A DNA stretch of 64,000 nt, from the NCBI RefSeq assembly GCF_003286075.1, contig NZ_QLUV01000003.1, positions 1 to 64,000 on the forward strand, in the 5' to 3' direction. This document shows, in pieces, positions 6,578-14,813 of this stretch (position 1 is its first letter; every line of letters starts with the position of its first letter). The position numbers were made by a program, and so were the translations under genes. The DNA comes from Paracoccus endophyticus (GTDB taxonomy: Bacteria; Pseudomonadota; Alphaproteobacteria; Rhodobacterales; Rhodobacteraceae). The notes beneath the pieces were generated by a model that had not been told where the DNA came from, did not search any database, and saw nothing but the letters and a program-made list of their open reading frames with translations.

Positions 6578-8268
6578 CGGCGGACCTGGCGCCCCTTCTG
6601 CCCCTCGCAGTGGTCTGGCCGCTCGTGCTGGCGCTGTTCTGCCTGGTGCCGGCCTGGGGACCCCGCATGATCGCGCTGCTGCCGCTCGCCCCCGTGCCGG
6701 CGCTGTGCGCGGCGCTTCTGGCGCCGCGCGACCAGATCGCCCGGCTCCCCGGCATCCTGCTGGACGGGGGGCTGGTGCTGGGTGACACGGGCGCGGTGTT
6801 CCTGGGCGGCGCGGCCCTTCTGTGGGTCTGCGCGGGGATCTATGCGGCGCGCTTCCTGCGGACCGACCCGCGCCCGGCCGGTTTCGCGCTGTTCTGGAAC
6901 GTCGTGCTGGCGGGGAACCTGGGGGTGTTCGTCGCCGCCGACATCGTCAGCTTCTACGTCTTCTTCGCCCTTGTCTCGCTGATGGCCTATCCCCTGGTCA
7001 TCCACGACAGAAAGCCCGCCTCGCTGCGGGCGGGGACCGCCTATATCGTCCTTGCGGTGATCGGAGAGACCGCCCTTCTGGCCGCGTTCATGCTGGCCTC
7101 TTACCACGCAGGCGGGTCGCTGTGGATCGCGGACGTCCGCGCGGGCCTTGGCCTGCCCGGCTCGCCTTCTGCGATCCTGTGGCTGATGATCCTGGGCTTC
7201 GGGATCAAGGCGGGGCTGATGCCGCTGCACGTCTGGCTGCCCGTGGCCCATCCCGCCGCGCCGGTCCCGGCCTCGGCCGTGCTGTCGGGCGCCATCGTCA
7301 AGGCGGGCATCTTCGGCCTGCTGGTGTTCCTGCCCTTTGGCGTGCCCGTCCCCCTGGCCGGCACGGTGCTGGCGCTGCTGGGCTTTGCCGGGCTGTTCGC
7401 GGGCGCGCTGCTGGGGTTGGCCCAGCCGGGCGGCAAGGCGGTGCTGGCCTATTCCACGGTCAGCCAGATGGGGCTGGTGATGGGCGTCCTGGGCGCGGCG
7501 CTGGCGGCGGGCACGCCCGCGGCGGCGGTCCTGCCGGCCGCGGCGCTATACGCGCTGGGCCACGGGCTGTCCAAGGGGGCGCTGTTTCTGTCCTATGGCC
7601 TTGCGCCGTGGTGCGGCAGGGGCTGGCGCCGGGCGCTTGTGGCCGTCGCACTGCTGCTGGCGCTGTCGATCGCGGGCCTGCCCTTCACGGCGGGCGCGCT
7701 GGCCAAGTCGGCGATCAAGGGGCCCGCCGGGCCGTTCGGCGCCACGCTGATCGGCCTGTCCGCCCTGACCTCGGCTTTGGTGCTGGCGCGATTTCTGGCG
7801 GTTCTTCCCCCGGCCCGGGCCGGCGCCGGTCGCCCGCCCCTGCTGCTGGCGCTGCCGGTGCTGGCGCTGGCGGGGGCGGCGCTTGTCCTGCCGGTGGTCC
7901 TGTATCCCGCCGTGGCCGGCAAGGCGCCGTTCGCCGCGACGACGCTGGCCAGCCTGCTGGAGGGCACATGGCCGCTGGCGCTCGCCGGGCTGCTCGTGAT
8001 CGGCGCGCTTGCGCTCGGGCTGAAGCCGCCGTTGCTGCCGGAAGGGGATCTTCTGGACCTGATGCGGCGATCGGTTGCCGCCGCCCGCGCCGGCTTCGAG
8101 GCCGCGGTCCGGACCGGCGCGGTATCGATGCACGATTCACAGGGGCGGCCCGCAGCTGTCTGGGGCGACAATCTCGCCAGGATAGAGGCGCTGGTGCGGG
8201 ACAGGGCTTCCATCGCCGTCGTCCTGCTCGTCCTCATGGGCGCGCTTCTGGCAGCCTTGCTGCGCTGA
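6574..8268 (+). CDS. Mrp/Mbh-type antiporter subunit, third copy lacking the TM5 glutamate
   Basis: A 564-residue protein of the same family, last gene of the operon. The lysines of TM7 (GIKAGLMPLHVWLP), TM8 (GAIVKAGIFG), HGLSKGALFLSYG and TM12 (AGALAKSAIKG) are present. The nearly invariant TM5 glutamate is replaced by Ala132 (FFALVSLMAYPLV aligns with FYELLTLATWPLV of copy two). The C-terminus adds a charged stretch and one more helix (VVLLVLMGALLAALL) after a 70-residue soluble segment. It may therefore be a structural or modified channel. The assignment to the family is firm; the functional meaning is inference. Confidence 0.85.
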   Translation: MTADLAPLLPLAVVWPLVLALFCLVPAWGPRMIALLPLAPVPALCAALLAPRDQIARLPGILLDGGLVLGDTGAVFLGGAALLWVCAGIYAARFLRTDPRPAGFALFWNVVLAGNLGVFVAADIVSFYVFFALVSLMAYPLVIHDRKPASLRAGTAYIVLAVIGETALLAAFMLASYHAGGSLWIADVRAGLGLPGSPSAILWLMILGFGIKAGLMPLHVWLPVAHPAAPVPASAVLSGAIVKAGIFGLLVFLPFGVPVPLAGTVLALLGFAGLFAGALLGLAQPGGKAVLAYSTVSQMGLVMGVLGAALAAGTPAAAVLPAAALYALGHGLSKGALFLSYGLAPWCGRGWRRALVAVALLLALSIAGLPFTAGALAKSAIKGPAGPFGATLIGLSALTSALVLARFLAVLPPARAGAGRPPLLLALPVLALAGAALVLPVVLYPAVAGKAPFAATTLASLLEGTWPLALAGLLVIGALALGLKPPLLPEGDLLDLMRRSVAAARAGFEAAVRTGAVSMHDSQGRPAAVWGDNLARIEALVRDRASIAVVLLVLMGALLAALLR

Positions 8269-8296
8269 TCGCCCAAGGGCGGGCGCCCGGAACCCC

Positions 8297-9382
8297 TCAC
8301 CCCCGCCGCAATTTCCGGGACCCCGCATAGATCACGGCGGCGGTCAGCAGGGTCAGCGGGACCACGAACACCGTCATCGCGCGTGTATAGGTATCCAGGG
8401 CGTCGTGCTGTTCGGCCGCAAGGATAAGATAGCCGATGTAGAAGACGTAATAGGCCACGAAGACCGCGCCCTCCCAGCGGGCGATCTCGCGGCCGGTCAG
8501 GAAGATCGGCAGGCAGGCGATGGCGGTGACCAGCATGACCCAGGCGTCGAAGGCGAGGATGGACGGCGCCACGGCGATCCCCGCGCCCCCCGCGGCCAGG
8601 CCCGACAGGCCAAGGCAGCCCAGGATGTTGAAGACATTGCTGCCCACGACATTGCCGACCGCGATGTCGCGGTTGCCGCGGACGGCGGCGGTGATCGATG
8701 TGGCGACCTCGGGCAGCGACGTGCCCGCCGCCACGATGGTCAGGCCCACGACCAGGTCGCTGACCCCCAGCGCCTTGGCGAAGGACACGGCCGCCGTGAC
8801 GAGCAGCCGCGATCCGACCACGAGACAGGCGAGCCCGCCGACGATCAGGACCACCTGCGCCAGCCGCGACCCGGCCCCGGGGGATGCATCCGCAGCCACC
8901 CCGTCGGGCATGACCTCGTCCTGCGCGCGCCCGTTCGCGCGCCGCGACTGGATCACGAGAAAGGCGGTGTAGCCGACAAGCAGGACCAGCAGCAGCGCCG
9001 CCTCGGCCGTGCCGATCACGCGGTCGCCGTGCAGCATCACAAGAAGAAGGGCGCTGACCGCGATCATGATCGGGACCTCCTGGCGGATCACCTGCCGGTT
9101 CACGGCCAGGGGCGTGACCAGCGCGCTTACCCCCAGGATGAACAGCACGTTGAAGATGTTGCTGCCCACGACGTTGCCGATGGCGATGTCGTTCTGCCCG
9201 CCCCAGACCGCGCCCACCGAGACGGCGACCTCGGGCGCCGAGGTGCCGAAGGCCACGACCGTAAGGCCAACCACCAGCGGCGACAGCCCCAGCGCCAGCG
9301 CCAGACGAGAGGCGCCCTTGACCAGCAGTTCGGCCCCGACGACCAGCAAGACCAGCCCGCCCAGAAAAAAGATGATGTCCAT
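8297..9382 (-). CDS. Calcium/sodium antiporter, CaCA family (YrbG-like)
   Basis: A 361-residue inner-membrane exchanger with ten helices in two inverted halves. Each half shows the alpha-repeat: VVAFGTSAPEVAVS with GNVVGSNIFNVLF in the first, and IVAAGTSLPEVATS with GNVVGSNVFNILG in the second. These glutamates and asparagines form the cation site. The hydrophilic loop between the halves is short. ATG at 9382 (MDIIFFLGG) was chosen because the upstream residues are polar and unlike the family. It is convergent with the antiporter operon, so this end of the window is devoted to cation homeostasis. Confidence 0.92.
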   Translation of the reverse strand: MDIIFFLGGLVLLVVGAELLVKGASRLALALGLSPLVVGLTVVAFGTSAPEVAVSVGAVWGGQNDIAIGNVVGSNIFNVLFILGVSALVTPLAVNRQVIRQEVPIMIAVSALLLVMLHGDRVIGTAEAALLLVLLVGYTAFLVIQSRRANGRAQDEVMPDGVAADASPGAGSRLAQVVLIVGGLACLVVGSRLLVTAAVSFAKALGVSDLVVGLTIVAAGTSLPEVATSITAAVRGNRDIAVGNVVGSNVFNILGCLGLSGLAAGGAGIAVAPSILAFDAWVMLVTAIACLPIFLTGREIARWEGAVFVAYYVFYIGYLILAAEQHDALDTYTRAMTVFVVPLTLLTAAVIYAGSRKLRRG

Positions 9383-9590
9383 GTGATGAATCCGGCGCCG
9401 TTCCCGGCAAGGGTTCTCATCCGGCGCAGGAAGGGTCAACGACGATATGCGCCGCAGCCCGCCCTTGCAGCGATGGGGACGGCCCGGCAACCGGCCGGCT
9501 TCGATCCCGCCGGGTCAACGGCGGTCTTCCCCGGTCCCTTGAACCCGCCGGCGAGGACCACGATCTGTCTGGGGTGCGTCAGTGACACCA

Positions 9591-9607
9591 CGACAGGAGG
9601 CCTGTCG
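9591..9607. promoter_or_regulatory. Inverted repeat upstream of the universal stress gene
   Basis: CGACAGG-AGG-CCTGTCG is a perfect seven-base inverted repeat 41 bases before the ATG of the universal stress gene. It could be an operator or a leader hairpin. Nothing else ties it to a known regulator. Confidence 0.3.
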
Positions 9608-9648
9608 GCCTGCAAGGGAAAGAACTGCGCCACGAGGGGGGGGGAAGA

Positions 9649-10452
9649 ATGACACTGAAACGGATCTCGGTGCGGGTTGAAATACCCTCTGGCCCGGGCG
9701 ACCGCGCGGCGGTCGAACTGGCCGGCCGTCTTGCGGCGACCAGCGACGCCGAGATCGACGTTCTCGCCTATGTGACCGAAGTCCTGCCGAGCCTTGCACC
9801 ACAGGAAAGGGGCGAGGCCACCTTCGACGACACAAGGCTGGACTTCGAGCGGCTCGCGGCCCGCGACGGACTGAAGCTGCGGGTGTTCGATCGGTCGAGC
9901 TATGCCCATGGGGCCGGCGACGTCTTCGCGGATCACCTGCGGGTCAGCGACCTCGGCGTGATCCACTACCCTTTCCAGCCGTCGATCGCGGCCCGGATGG
10001 TGGCCTCGGCCGCCCTGTTCAATGGCGGCGCCCCTCTTTTGCTGCTTCCAGGTTCGACGGGGACTGCCGCCCTGCCCTCCTCGATGCTTGTCGGCTGGGA
10101 CGGCTCCGTCGCCGCCGCGCGGGCTCTGCGCGCCGCCATTGCCCTTGCCGGGCCGGGGGGCCGGATCATCATCGCCAGCATCGAGGAGACTGACGCGCAC
10201 CGCCCCGGGCAATCGGGCGTCGAAGCGGCGCATCTGGCCGCGATGCACGGCGCAGAGTCGACCTTTGTGGTCCTGGAGGGAAAGGGCGACCCTGCGCGTG
10301 ACGTGCTTGAGCGGCATTGCGTCGAGTCCGGGGCGGATCTGCTGGTTGCTGGCGCCGTTCGTCACGGAACCTTGCACGAGATGCTGTTCGGCAGCCTGAC
10401 CACCAGCATCCTGGCCCAGGGTCCGAGGCACCCGACCCTGCTTGTGGCCTGA
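9649..10452 (+). CDS. Universal stress protein, tandem UspA domains
   Basis: A 267-residue cytoplasmic protein built from two Usp-like halves. The first (residues 1-130) is degenerate. The second (residues about 142-267) has the strand start SSMLVGWDGSVAAARALRAA and the ending DLLVAGAVRHGTLHEML-FGSLTTSIL, matching the G-x-x-G-(H/S) nucleotide-binding end of UspA, here with A-x-R-H instead of G-x-x-G. The ribosome binding site is a long G-rich stretch just before the ATG. Such proteins respond to stress and starvation; the specific role is unknown. Confidence 0.85.
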   Translation: MTLKRISVRVEIPSGPGDRAAVELAGRLAATSDAEIDVLAYVTEVLPSLAPQERGEATFDDTRLDFERLAARDGLKLRVFDRSSYAHGAGDVFADHLRVSDLGVIHYPFQPSIAARMVASAALFNGGAPLLLLPGSTGTAALPSSMLVGWDGSVAAARALRAAIALAGPGGRIIIASIEETDAHRPGQSGVEAAHLAAMHGAESTFVVLEGKGDPARDVLERHCVESGADLLVAGAVRHGTLHEMLFGSLTTSILAQGPRHPTLLVA

Positions 10453-10622
10453 GCCGCGACGCGCTCAGGGGTCTTGTCGCTCTCGCCCCGTGCCGCCCTG
10501 CAAGAGACAGGCCGAACGGCTTGGTTCGGCGCCTCCGGGGGCTGCGCCGCCCGTGCTGGCAGGTGTCGGATTGCCTCGCCGATCTCACGCTCGGAGCGCG
10601 AGGTCCCCCTGCCCTTGAAGGT

Positions 10623-10957
10623 TCATCCAGAACTGCGGGTCCGTTGTCGCTCGGGGTCCTTCAGATGGGGCAGCGGCTTGATCGATTCCTCGCATTCGAC
10701 GTAATGCTCAGATCGGCGCAAAGGCTCGATGGGAACGTAAAGACCCAGCATGGCGCGGATGTCCTTGGCCCAGGCGCCGGCGGCGTCGACGAGGTGGTCG
10801 GCCTCGATGCGCGAGCCGGTCGCGGTGATGGGGCCGTGACCTGCGCGCCATGGCGTTCCATGGCGGTGACGTCCTCGGCCAGGAATTGGGCAGAGTTCCA
10901 CCGGCGTTCTCTCGCTCTGGCTTTCAGATGTTTCAAACCAGGGAGTTCAAAGCCCAT
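10623..10957 (-). pseudogene. FAD-dependent oxidoreductase remnant
   Basis: Two minus-strand frames join into one recognisable piece. One reads QFLAEDVTAMERHGAQVTA. After a frameshift in the run of C/G near 10831-10835 the other reads ITATGSRIEADHLVDAAGAW, then KDIRAMLGLYVPIEPLRRSEHY and ECEESIKPLPHLKDPER. This matches the middle of sarcosine/dimethylglycine-dehydrogenase-like FAD oxidoreductases (the V-N-A-A-G-A-W segment and the following L-P-(V/I)-x-P-x-x-R). The FAD-binding N-terminus and the C-terminal half are missing. It sits downstream of an amino acid transport operon of related function. Confidence 0.6.
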
Positions 10958-10999
10958 CCCGCGCGGCTCAGGCCATGCAAACTCGCGCGTGCCGCGCTT

Positions 11000-11890
11000 T
11001 CACTGCACGCGGGCCAAGGCCTCGACCAGCAATCGACGCAGAGCAGCGTCCGTCTTGAAGCCCGCATGTGCCGTCAGGGTCACATTGGGCAGGGACAGCA
11101 AGGGATGGTCGGGCGGCAGGGGCTCTTCGTCGAAGACGTCCAGAGCGGCGTGACCCAGACGGTCCGCCGAGAGGGCTGCGACCAGCGCCGGCGTGTCGAT
11201 GACCCCGGCACGAGCAGTGTTGATGATCACGGCCTGCCGCCGCATCCTGCCCAGCGCGTCGGCATCGATCATCCCGGCGGTTTCCGAAGTCAGCGCCAGA
11301 TGCAGACTGATCACGTCGGCGGTCCCCAGAAGAGCGTCGAGCGACATGAGCGGGCACGGTGTGTCCTCAAGGGGCGAGCGGTTCCATCCGATCACCCGAA
11401 ACCCCAAGGCAGCGGCGAGGCCAGCTGTCGCCCGCCCGATCCCGCCCATGCCGATGATGCCAAAGGTCAGGTCCTGGAACTCGCGGCCGGCAAGCGGCTC
11501 CCAGTGACCAGCACGCAGGCTGCGATCCATCAGGGCGATCTGGCGCAGCGCACTCAGCGCCAATGCGATGGCGTGCTGGGCGACCGCCTGGTCGCCATAG
11601 CCCCGGATCGTCTCGACCGTGATGCTGCGGGCTTCGGCCGCAGCCATGTCGATATAGGATGATGCCCCGGTGCCCAGAAAGATGATCCGCCTCAGCGACG
11701 GCGCGGCGTCAAGGTCGTCGGCGGTCATGTAGGTATGCCCGTTCCAGACGATCTCGGCATCCACGAACAGGTCGCGCAGCGTCTCGCGGTCGGGATCGCC
11801 TGAATGGATGACCATGCCATCCGGGCAGTCGAGATCCGCAAGCAGCGACACGCTGTGCGGTGTCGCGTCCACATACACGAGCTTGCCCAT
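11000..11890 (-). CDS. D-isomer-specific 2-hydroxyacid dehydrogenase
   Basis: A 296-residue NAD(P)-dependent oxidoreductase. It has the Rossmann motif GIIGMGGIGRATAGLAAALG near residue 140 and the catalytic triad Arg (NTARAGVID), Glu (DVFDEEPLP) and His (TLTAHAGF). It should interconvert a 2-keto acid and a D-2-hydroxy acid. It is the last gene of the operon SBP-permease-ATPase-dehydrogenase. ATG at 11890 follows GGAG by five bases; a GTG at 11896 overlapping the ATPase stop is an alternative. Together with the FAD oxidoreductase across the divergent promoter, it suggests that the imported compound is an amino acid whose 2-keto acid is reduced. That link is inference. Confidence 0.88.
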   Translation of the reverse strand: MGKLVYVDATPHSVSLLADLDCPDGMVIHSGDPDRETLRDLFVDAEIVWNGHTYMTADDLDAAPSLRRIIFLGTGASSYIDMAAAEARSITVETIRGYGDQAVAQHAIALALSALRQIALMDRSLRAGHWEPLAGREFQDLTFGIIGMGGIGRATAGLAAALGFRVIGWNRSPLEDTPCPLMSLDALLGTADVISLHLALTSETAGMIDADALGRMRRQAVIINTARAGVIDTPALVAALSADRLGHAALDVFDEEPLPPDHPLLSLPNVTLTAHAGFKTDAALRRLLVEALARVQ

Positions 11891-11892
11891 GC

Positions 11893-12627
11893 TCACTCCA
11901 TCGGGTGGATGACGCGGTGCAGGAAGTCCTGGGTGCGGGGATGTCGAGGATTGCGCAGCACGTCCTGCGGCGGCCCCTGCTCGACGATCACGCCCCCCTC
12001 CAGGAAGAGGACACGATCGGCCACGGCGCGCGCAAACTCCATCTCATGCGTGACGACAACCATCGTCATGCCTTCGGCCGCGACATCGCGCATCACCGTC
12101 AGCACCTCGCCCACCAGTTCGGGATCGAGCGCCGAGGTCGGTTCGTCGAACAGGATCGCCTTGGGCTGCATCGCCAGGGCCCGCGCGATCGCCACGCGCT
12201 GCTGCTGCCCGCCTGACAGCTTGCCCGGATACGTGTCCAGCTTATCGCCCAGCCCCACCTTGTCCAGCAGTGCCGCCGCTTGGTCACGGGCCTGCGTGGG
12301 CGCCGTCTTCTTGACGAAAACCGGACCCTCCATGACATTTTCCAGCGCGGTCCGGTGCGGAAACAGGTTGAAACGCTGAAACACCATCGACACCTGCGTG
12401 CGGAGGTTCGTGATCGAGCGGTCGGCGGGATCGACCTTTGCCCCTTCGATCAGGATCGCGCCGCGCTGATAGGTCTCCAGACCATTGATGCAGCGCAGGA
12501 TCGTGGACTTGCCCGAGCCGGACGGGCCGATGATGCAGACCACCTCACCCTTGTTGACCTCGAACGACACGCCCTTGATGACGTTCAGCGTGCCAAAGGA
12601 TTTGTGGATGTCCTGAACCTGGATCAT
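11893..12627 (-). CDS. Polar amino acid ABC transporter, ATP-binding protein
   Basis: A 244-residue ABC ATPase of the GlnQ/HisP type. It has Walker [10 protein letters not shown] near residue 35, a Q-loop in [17 protein letters not shown], the signature [15 protein letters not shown], Walker [14 protein letters not shown] and the H-loop VVTHEM. It energises the permease encoded immediately upstream, with which it overlaps by ATGA. Its end overlaps the dehydrogenase start region. Confidence 0.95.
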   Translation of the reverse strand: MIQVQDIHKSFGTLNVIKGVSFEVNKGEVVCIIGPSGSGKSTILRCINGLETYQRGAILIEGAKVDPADRSITNLRTQVSMVFQRFNLFPHRTALENVMEGPVFVKKTAPTQARDQAAALLDKVGLGDKLDTYPGKLSGGQQQRVAIARALAMQPKAILFDEPTSALDPELVGEVLTVMRDVAAEGMTMVVVTHEMEFARAVADRVLFLEGGVIVEQGPPQDVLRNPRHPRTQDFLHRVIHPME

Positions 12628-13289
12628 GCCTGCGAATATCTCTTTTCCAGATGCCTGGTGAGGAAGGTCAGCGGCAGGCTGAGCGCCAGATAGATCAGCG
12701 CCACCAGCGTGAAGACCGTCATGTTGTCGAAGGTCGAAGCCGCGATCAGCTGCCCCTGCCGCGTCAGTTCCGCCACGGTGATGGTCGAGACCAGCGACGA
12801 ATCCTTGAGGATCATGATGATCGTGTTGCCGAAGGGCGGCAGGACGATGCGAATGGCCTGCGGCAGGATGACCCGGCGCATGACAAGCTGGTCGGTCATG
12901 CCGATCGAATGGGCCGCCTCGATCTGGCCCTTGTCGATGGCCTCGATGCCGGCGCGGAAGTTTTCCGCCTGATAGGCCGAATAGGCGATGCCCAGACCGA
13001 TGATCCCGGCCTGCATGGCAGTCAGGTTGATCCCGATCTCGGGCATGACGAAGTAGATGTAGAACAGCTGCACGATGATCGGGATGCCGCGAATGATGGT
13101 GACGAAGCCGCGGCTGATCGCAACCAGGACAGGGTGGCGGGTCCAGGCCATGACCGCCCAGAGGAATCCCAGAAGCGTGCTGAGGGCGACCGAGAGGAAG
13201 GTGACGATCAGCGTCAGCCACACCCCCTGCAAGAGCAGCGGCACATAATCGGCAGCCCGTTCCCAGAAACCCATCGGCGAATGTCCCAT
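12624..13289 (-). CDS. Polar amino acid ABC transporter, permease
   Basis: A 221-residue inner-membrane permease of the HisM/GlnP family. It has about five helices, the N-terminal [17 protein letters not shown] segment and the cytoplasmic EAA loop [20 protein letters not shown] that docks the ATPase. Only one permease gene is present, so it probably forms a homodimer. It lies between the substrate-binding protein and the ATPase. Confidence 0.94.
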   Translation of the reverse strand: MGHSPMGFWERAADYVPLLLQGVWLTLIVTFLSVALSTLLGFLWAVMAWTRHPVLVAISRGFVTIIRGIPIIVQLFYIYFVMPEIGINLTAMQAGIIGLGIAYSAYQAENFRAGIEAIDKGQIEAAHSIGMTDQLVMRRVILPQAIRIVLPPFGNTIIMILKDSSLVSTITVAELTRQGQLIAASTFDNMTVFTLVALIYLALSLPLTFLTRHLEKRYSQA

Positions 13290-13306
13290 TCAGTGCGCGG
13301 TCAGGC

Positions 13307-13333
13307 GGGACGGCGACGATCCATTGCCGTCCC
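13307..13333 (-). terminator. Hairpin between binding-protein and permease genes
   Basis: GGGACGGC at 13307-13314 pairs with GCCGTCCC at 13326-13333 around an 11-base loop. It lies in the gap after the binding-protein gene and has no T-tract. It probably stabilises or attenuates the transcript so that binding protein exceeds permease, as at two other importers in this window. Confidence 0.45.
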
Positions 13334-13341
13334 CGCAGGTC

Positions 13342-14103
13342 TTATTCGATGCCCCACTCGGCGATGATCTCGTCCAGCTTGCCGGCCTTCTTGATCTTCG
13401 CCAGGCCGGAGTTCATCCGCGCCAGCAGTTCGGGCTCGTCCTGGCGCACGGCGATGGCAACGTCGCCGACGATGGTGCTTTCGTATTCGGACACCAGCCG
13501 CACGTCGGACGCACCCTTTGACAGCTGATAGGCGACGATCGGGCGGTCGCCGAAGCCCGCGTCGATCCGGCCCAGCGACACGTCGCGCATGATGTCGGCA
13601 ATGGTGTCGTAGACCCTGACCTCCTTCAGCTTGCCGCTGGCCTGAAGCGGCCCGACATAGGCGGTGCCGACCTGCGCGCCGACAACCTTGCCCTCAAGAT
13701 CGTCCAGCGAGGCATAGGCCGTGGTGTCGTCCTTGGGAACGAACAACCCCTCGCCGTAGGAATACACCGGGTCGCTGAAGGCGACGACCTTGGCGCGCTC
13801 CTCGGTCGCATACATCGCAGCGGCGATCACGTCGATCTTGCCCGAGGTCAGCGAGGGGATCAGCGCGCTCCACTGGGTCGCCTCGATATCGGCCGTGAAG
13901 CCTTCCTCTGCCCCGATCGCGTTGATGATATCGACCATCACCCCGTCGATCTCGTTGGTCTGGACGTCGAGGAAGGTGAACGGGATCCCCGAGGGCGTCG
14001 AGCCGACCTTCAGCGTATCCTGTGCCAGAACTTGCCCCGACAGGGCCACACTGGCGGTCAGCGTCAGCACGGCAGCGCGCATCATCCAAGTCACTTTGTT
14101 CAT
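13342..14103 (-). CDS. Amino acid ABC transporter, periplasmic substrate-binding protein
   Basis: A 253-residue family-3 solute-binding protein (SBP_bac_3). It has a signal peptide (MNKVTWMMRAAVLTLTASVA, cleaved near VLAQ-DT), the start DTLKVGSTPSGIPFTFLD, IDVIAAAMYATEERAKVVAFSDPV with the conserved T-x-E-R segment, and GAQVGTAY. It should deliver a polar amino acid or related amine to the permease. It is the first gene of its operon and is divergent from the XRE-cupin regulator, with an operator between them. Confidence 0.93.
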   Translation of the reverse strand: MNKVTWMMRAAVLTLTASVALSGQVLAQDTLKVGSTPSGIPFTFLDVQTNEIDGVMVDIINAIGAEEGFTADIEATQWSALIPSLTSGKIDVIAAAMYATEERAKVVAFSDPVYSYGEGLFVPKDDTTAYASLDDLEGKVVGAQVGTAYVGPLQASGKLKEVRVYDTIADIMRDVSLGRIDAGFGDRPIVAYQLSKGASDVRLVSEYESTIVGDVAIAVRQDEPELLARMNSGLAKIKKAGKLDEIIAEWGIE

Positions 14104-14156
14104 GGTTATCCTCCCAAGCCCGATATGGATTCATCATCATTGAAACTTCTTGCGGG

Positions 14157-14178
14157 TTGTTTCAGTCTGACGAAACAA
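14157..14178. promoter_or_regulatory. Operator palindrome for the XRE-cupin regulator
   Basis: TTGTTTC at 14157-14163 and GAAACAA at 14172-14178 form a perfect seven-base inverted repeat with an eight-base spacer. It lies midway between the divergent starts of the binding-protein gene (14103) and the regulator (14197). An extra half-site GAAAC lies at 14142-14146. Similar GTTTC/GAAAC palindromes are known for XRE-cupin regulators of amine and amino acid catabolism, so autoregulation and control of the importer are likely. The palindrome is seen directly; its use is inferred. Confidence 0.65.
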
Positions 14179-14196
14179 ACATCGGGTTGTCAACGC

Positions 14197-14805
14197 ATGT
14201 CCTCGCCTCCTAACTCCCCAACGATCGAGTTGAATGCGGATGCAGCAGAGCCAGACGGCATCGGCGCACGACTGCGGCAGCGTCGCAAGGTTCGCGGCCT
14301 CTCGCTGAAAGAGGTCGCTCGCCGGGCGGAAGTCTCGATCGGACTGGTCAGCCAGGTCGAACGCGGGCTGACGATGCCCTCGGTCCGGTCGCTGGGCGCG
14401 ATCTGCGGTGCACTGGAAATGCCTGTCGGCTGGCTTTTCGACACGGCTGACGCGGGTGATCCCGACGACCTCGTGGTGCGACGGCACCAGCGGCGGATGC
14501 TGGACCTGGGCGCCAAGGGGATGGTCAAGGAACTGATGACGCCCGACAGCTGCACGGGCATCCAGATGATGCGCCTGATGATCCGCCCGGGCGGATCGAC
14601 CGGCGATACCCCCTACAATCACCCGAGCGGTGCGAAATGCGGCACCGTGCTCTCGGGCCAGTTGATGCTCGAGGTCGATGGCGACACCCGCCGCCTGAAC
14701 ACCGGGGACAGCTTTGCCTTCGAGGCGACGCGCATGATCCGCTTCTGGTGCGAGAGCAGCGAAACAGCCGAGGTCTTGTGGATCGTGACACCGGCCGTCT
14801 ACTGA
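14197..14805 (+). CDS. XRE-family transcriptional regulator with cupin domain
   Basis: A 202-residue regulator. Residues 22-80 form an XRE helix-turn-helix (IGARLRQRRKVRGLSLKEVA, RRAEVSIGLVSQVERGLTMP). Residues 120-200 form a cupin effector domain (NHPSGAKCGTVLSGQLMLEV, DGDTRRLNTGDSFAFEATR). It resembles PuuR-type regulators of polyamine and amino acid catabolism. It is divergent from the importer operon and directly upstream of a FAD oxidoreductase with which it is probably co-transcribed (nine bases between stop and ATG). The ligand is unknown but is likely the transported compound. Confidence 0.9.
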   Translation: MSSPPNSPTIELNADAAEPDGIGARLRQRRKVRGLSLKEVARRAEVSIGLVSQVERGLTMPSVRSLGAICGALEMPVGWLFDTADAGDPDDLVVRRHQRRMLDLGAKGMVKELMTPDSCTGIQMMRLMIRPGGSTGDTPYNHPSGAKCGTVLSGQLMLEVDGDTRRLNTGDSFAFEATRMIRFWCESSETAEVLWIVTPAVY

Positions 14806-14813
14806 AAGGACCC

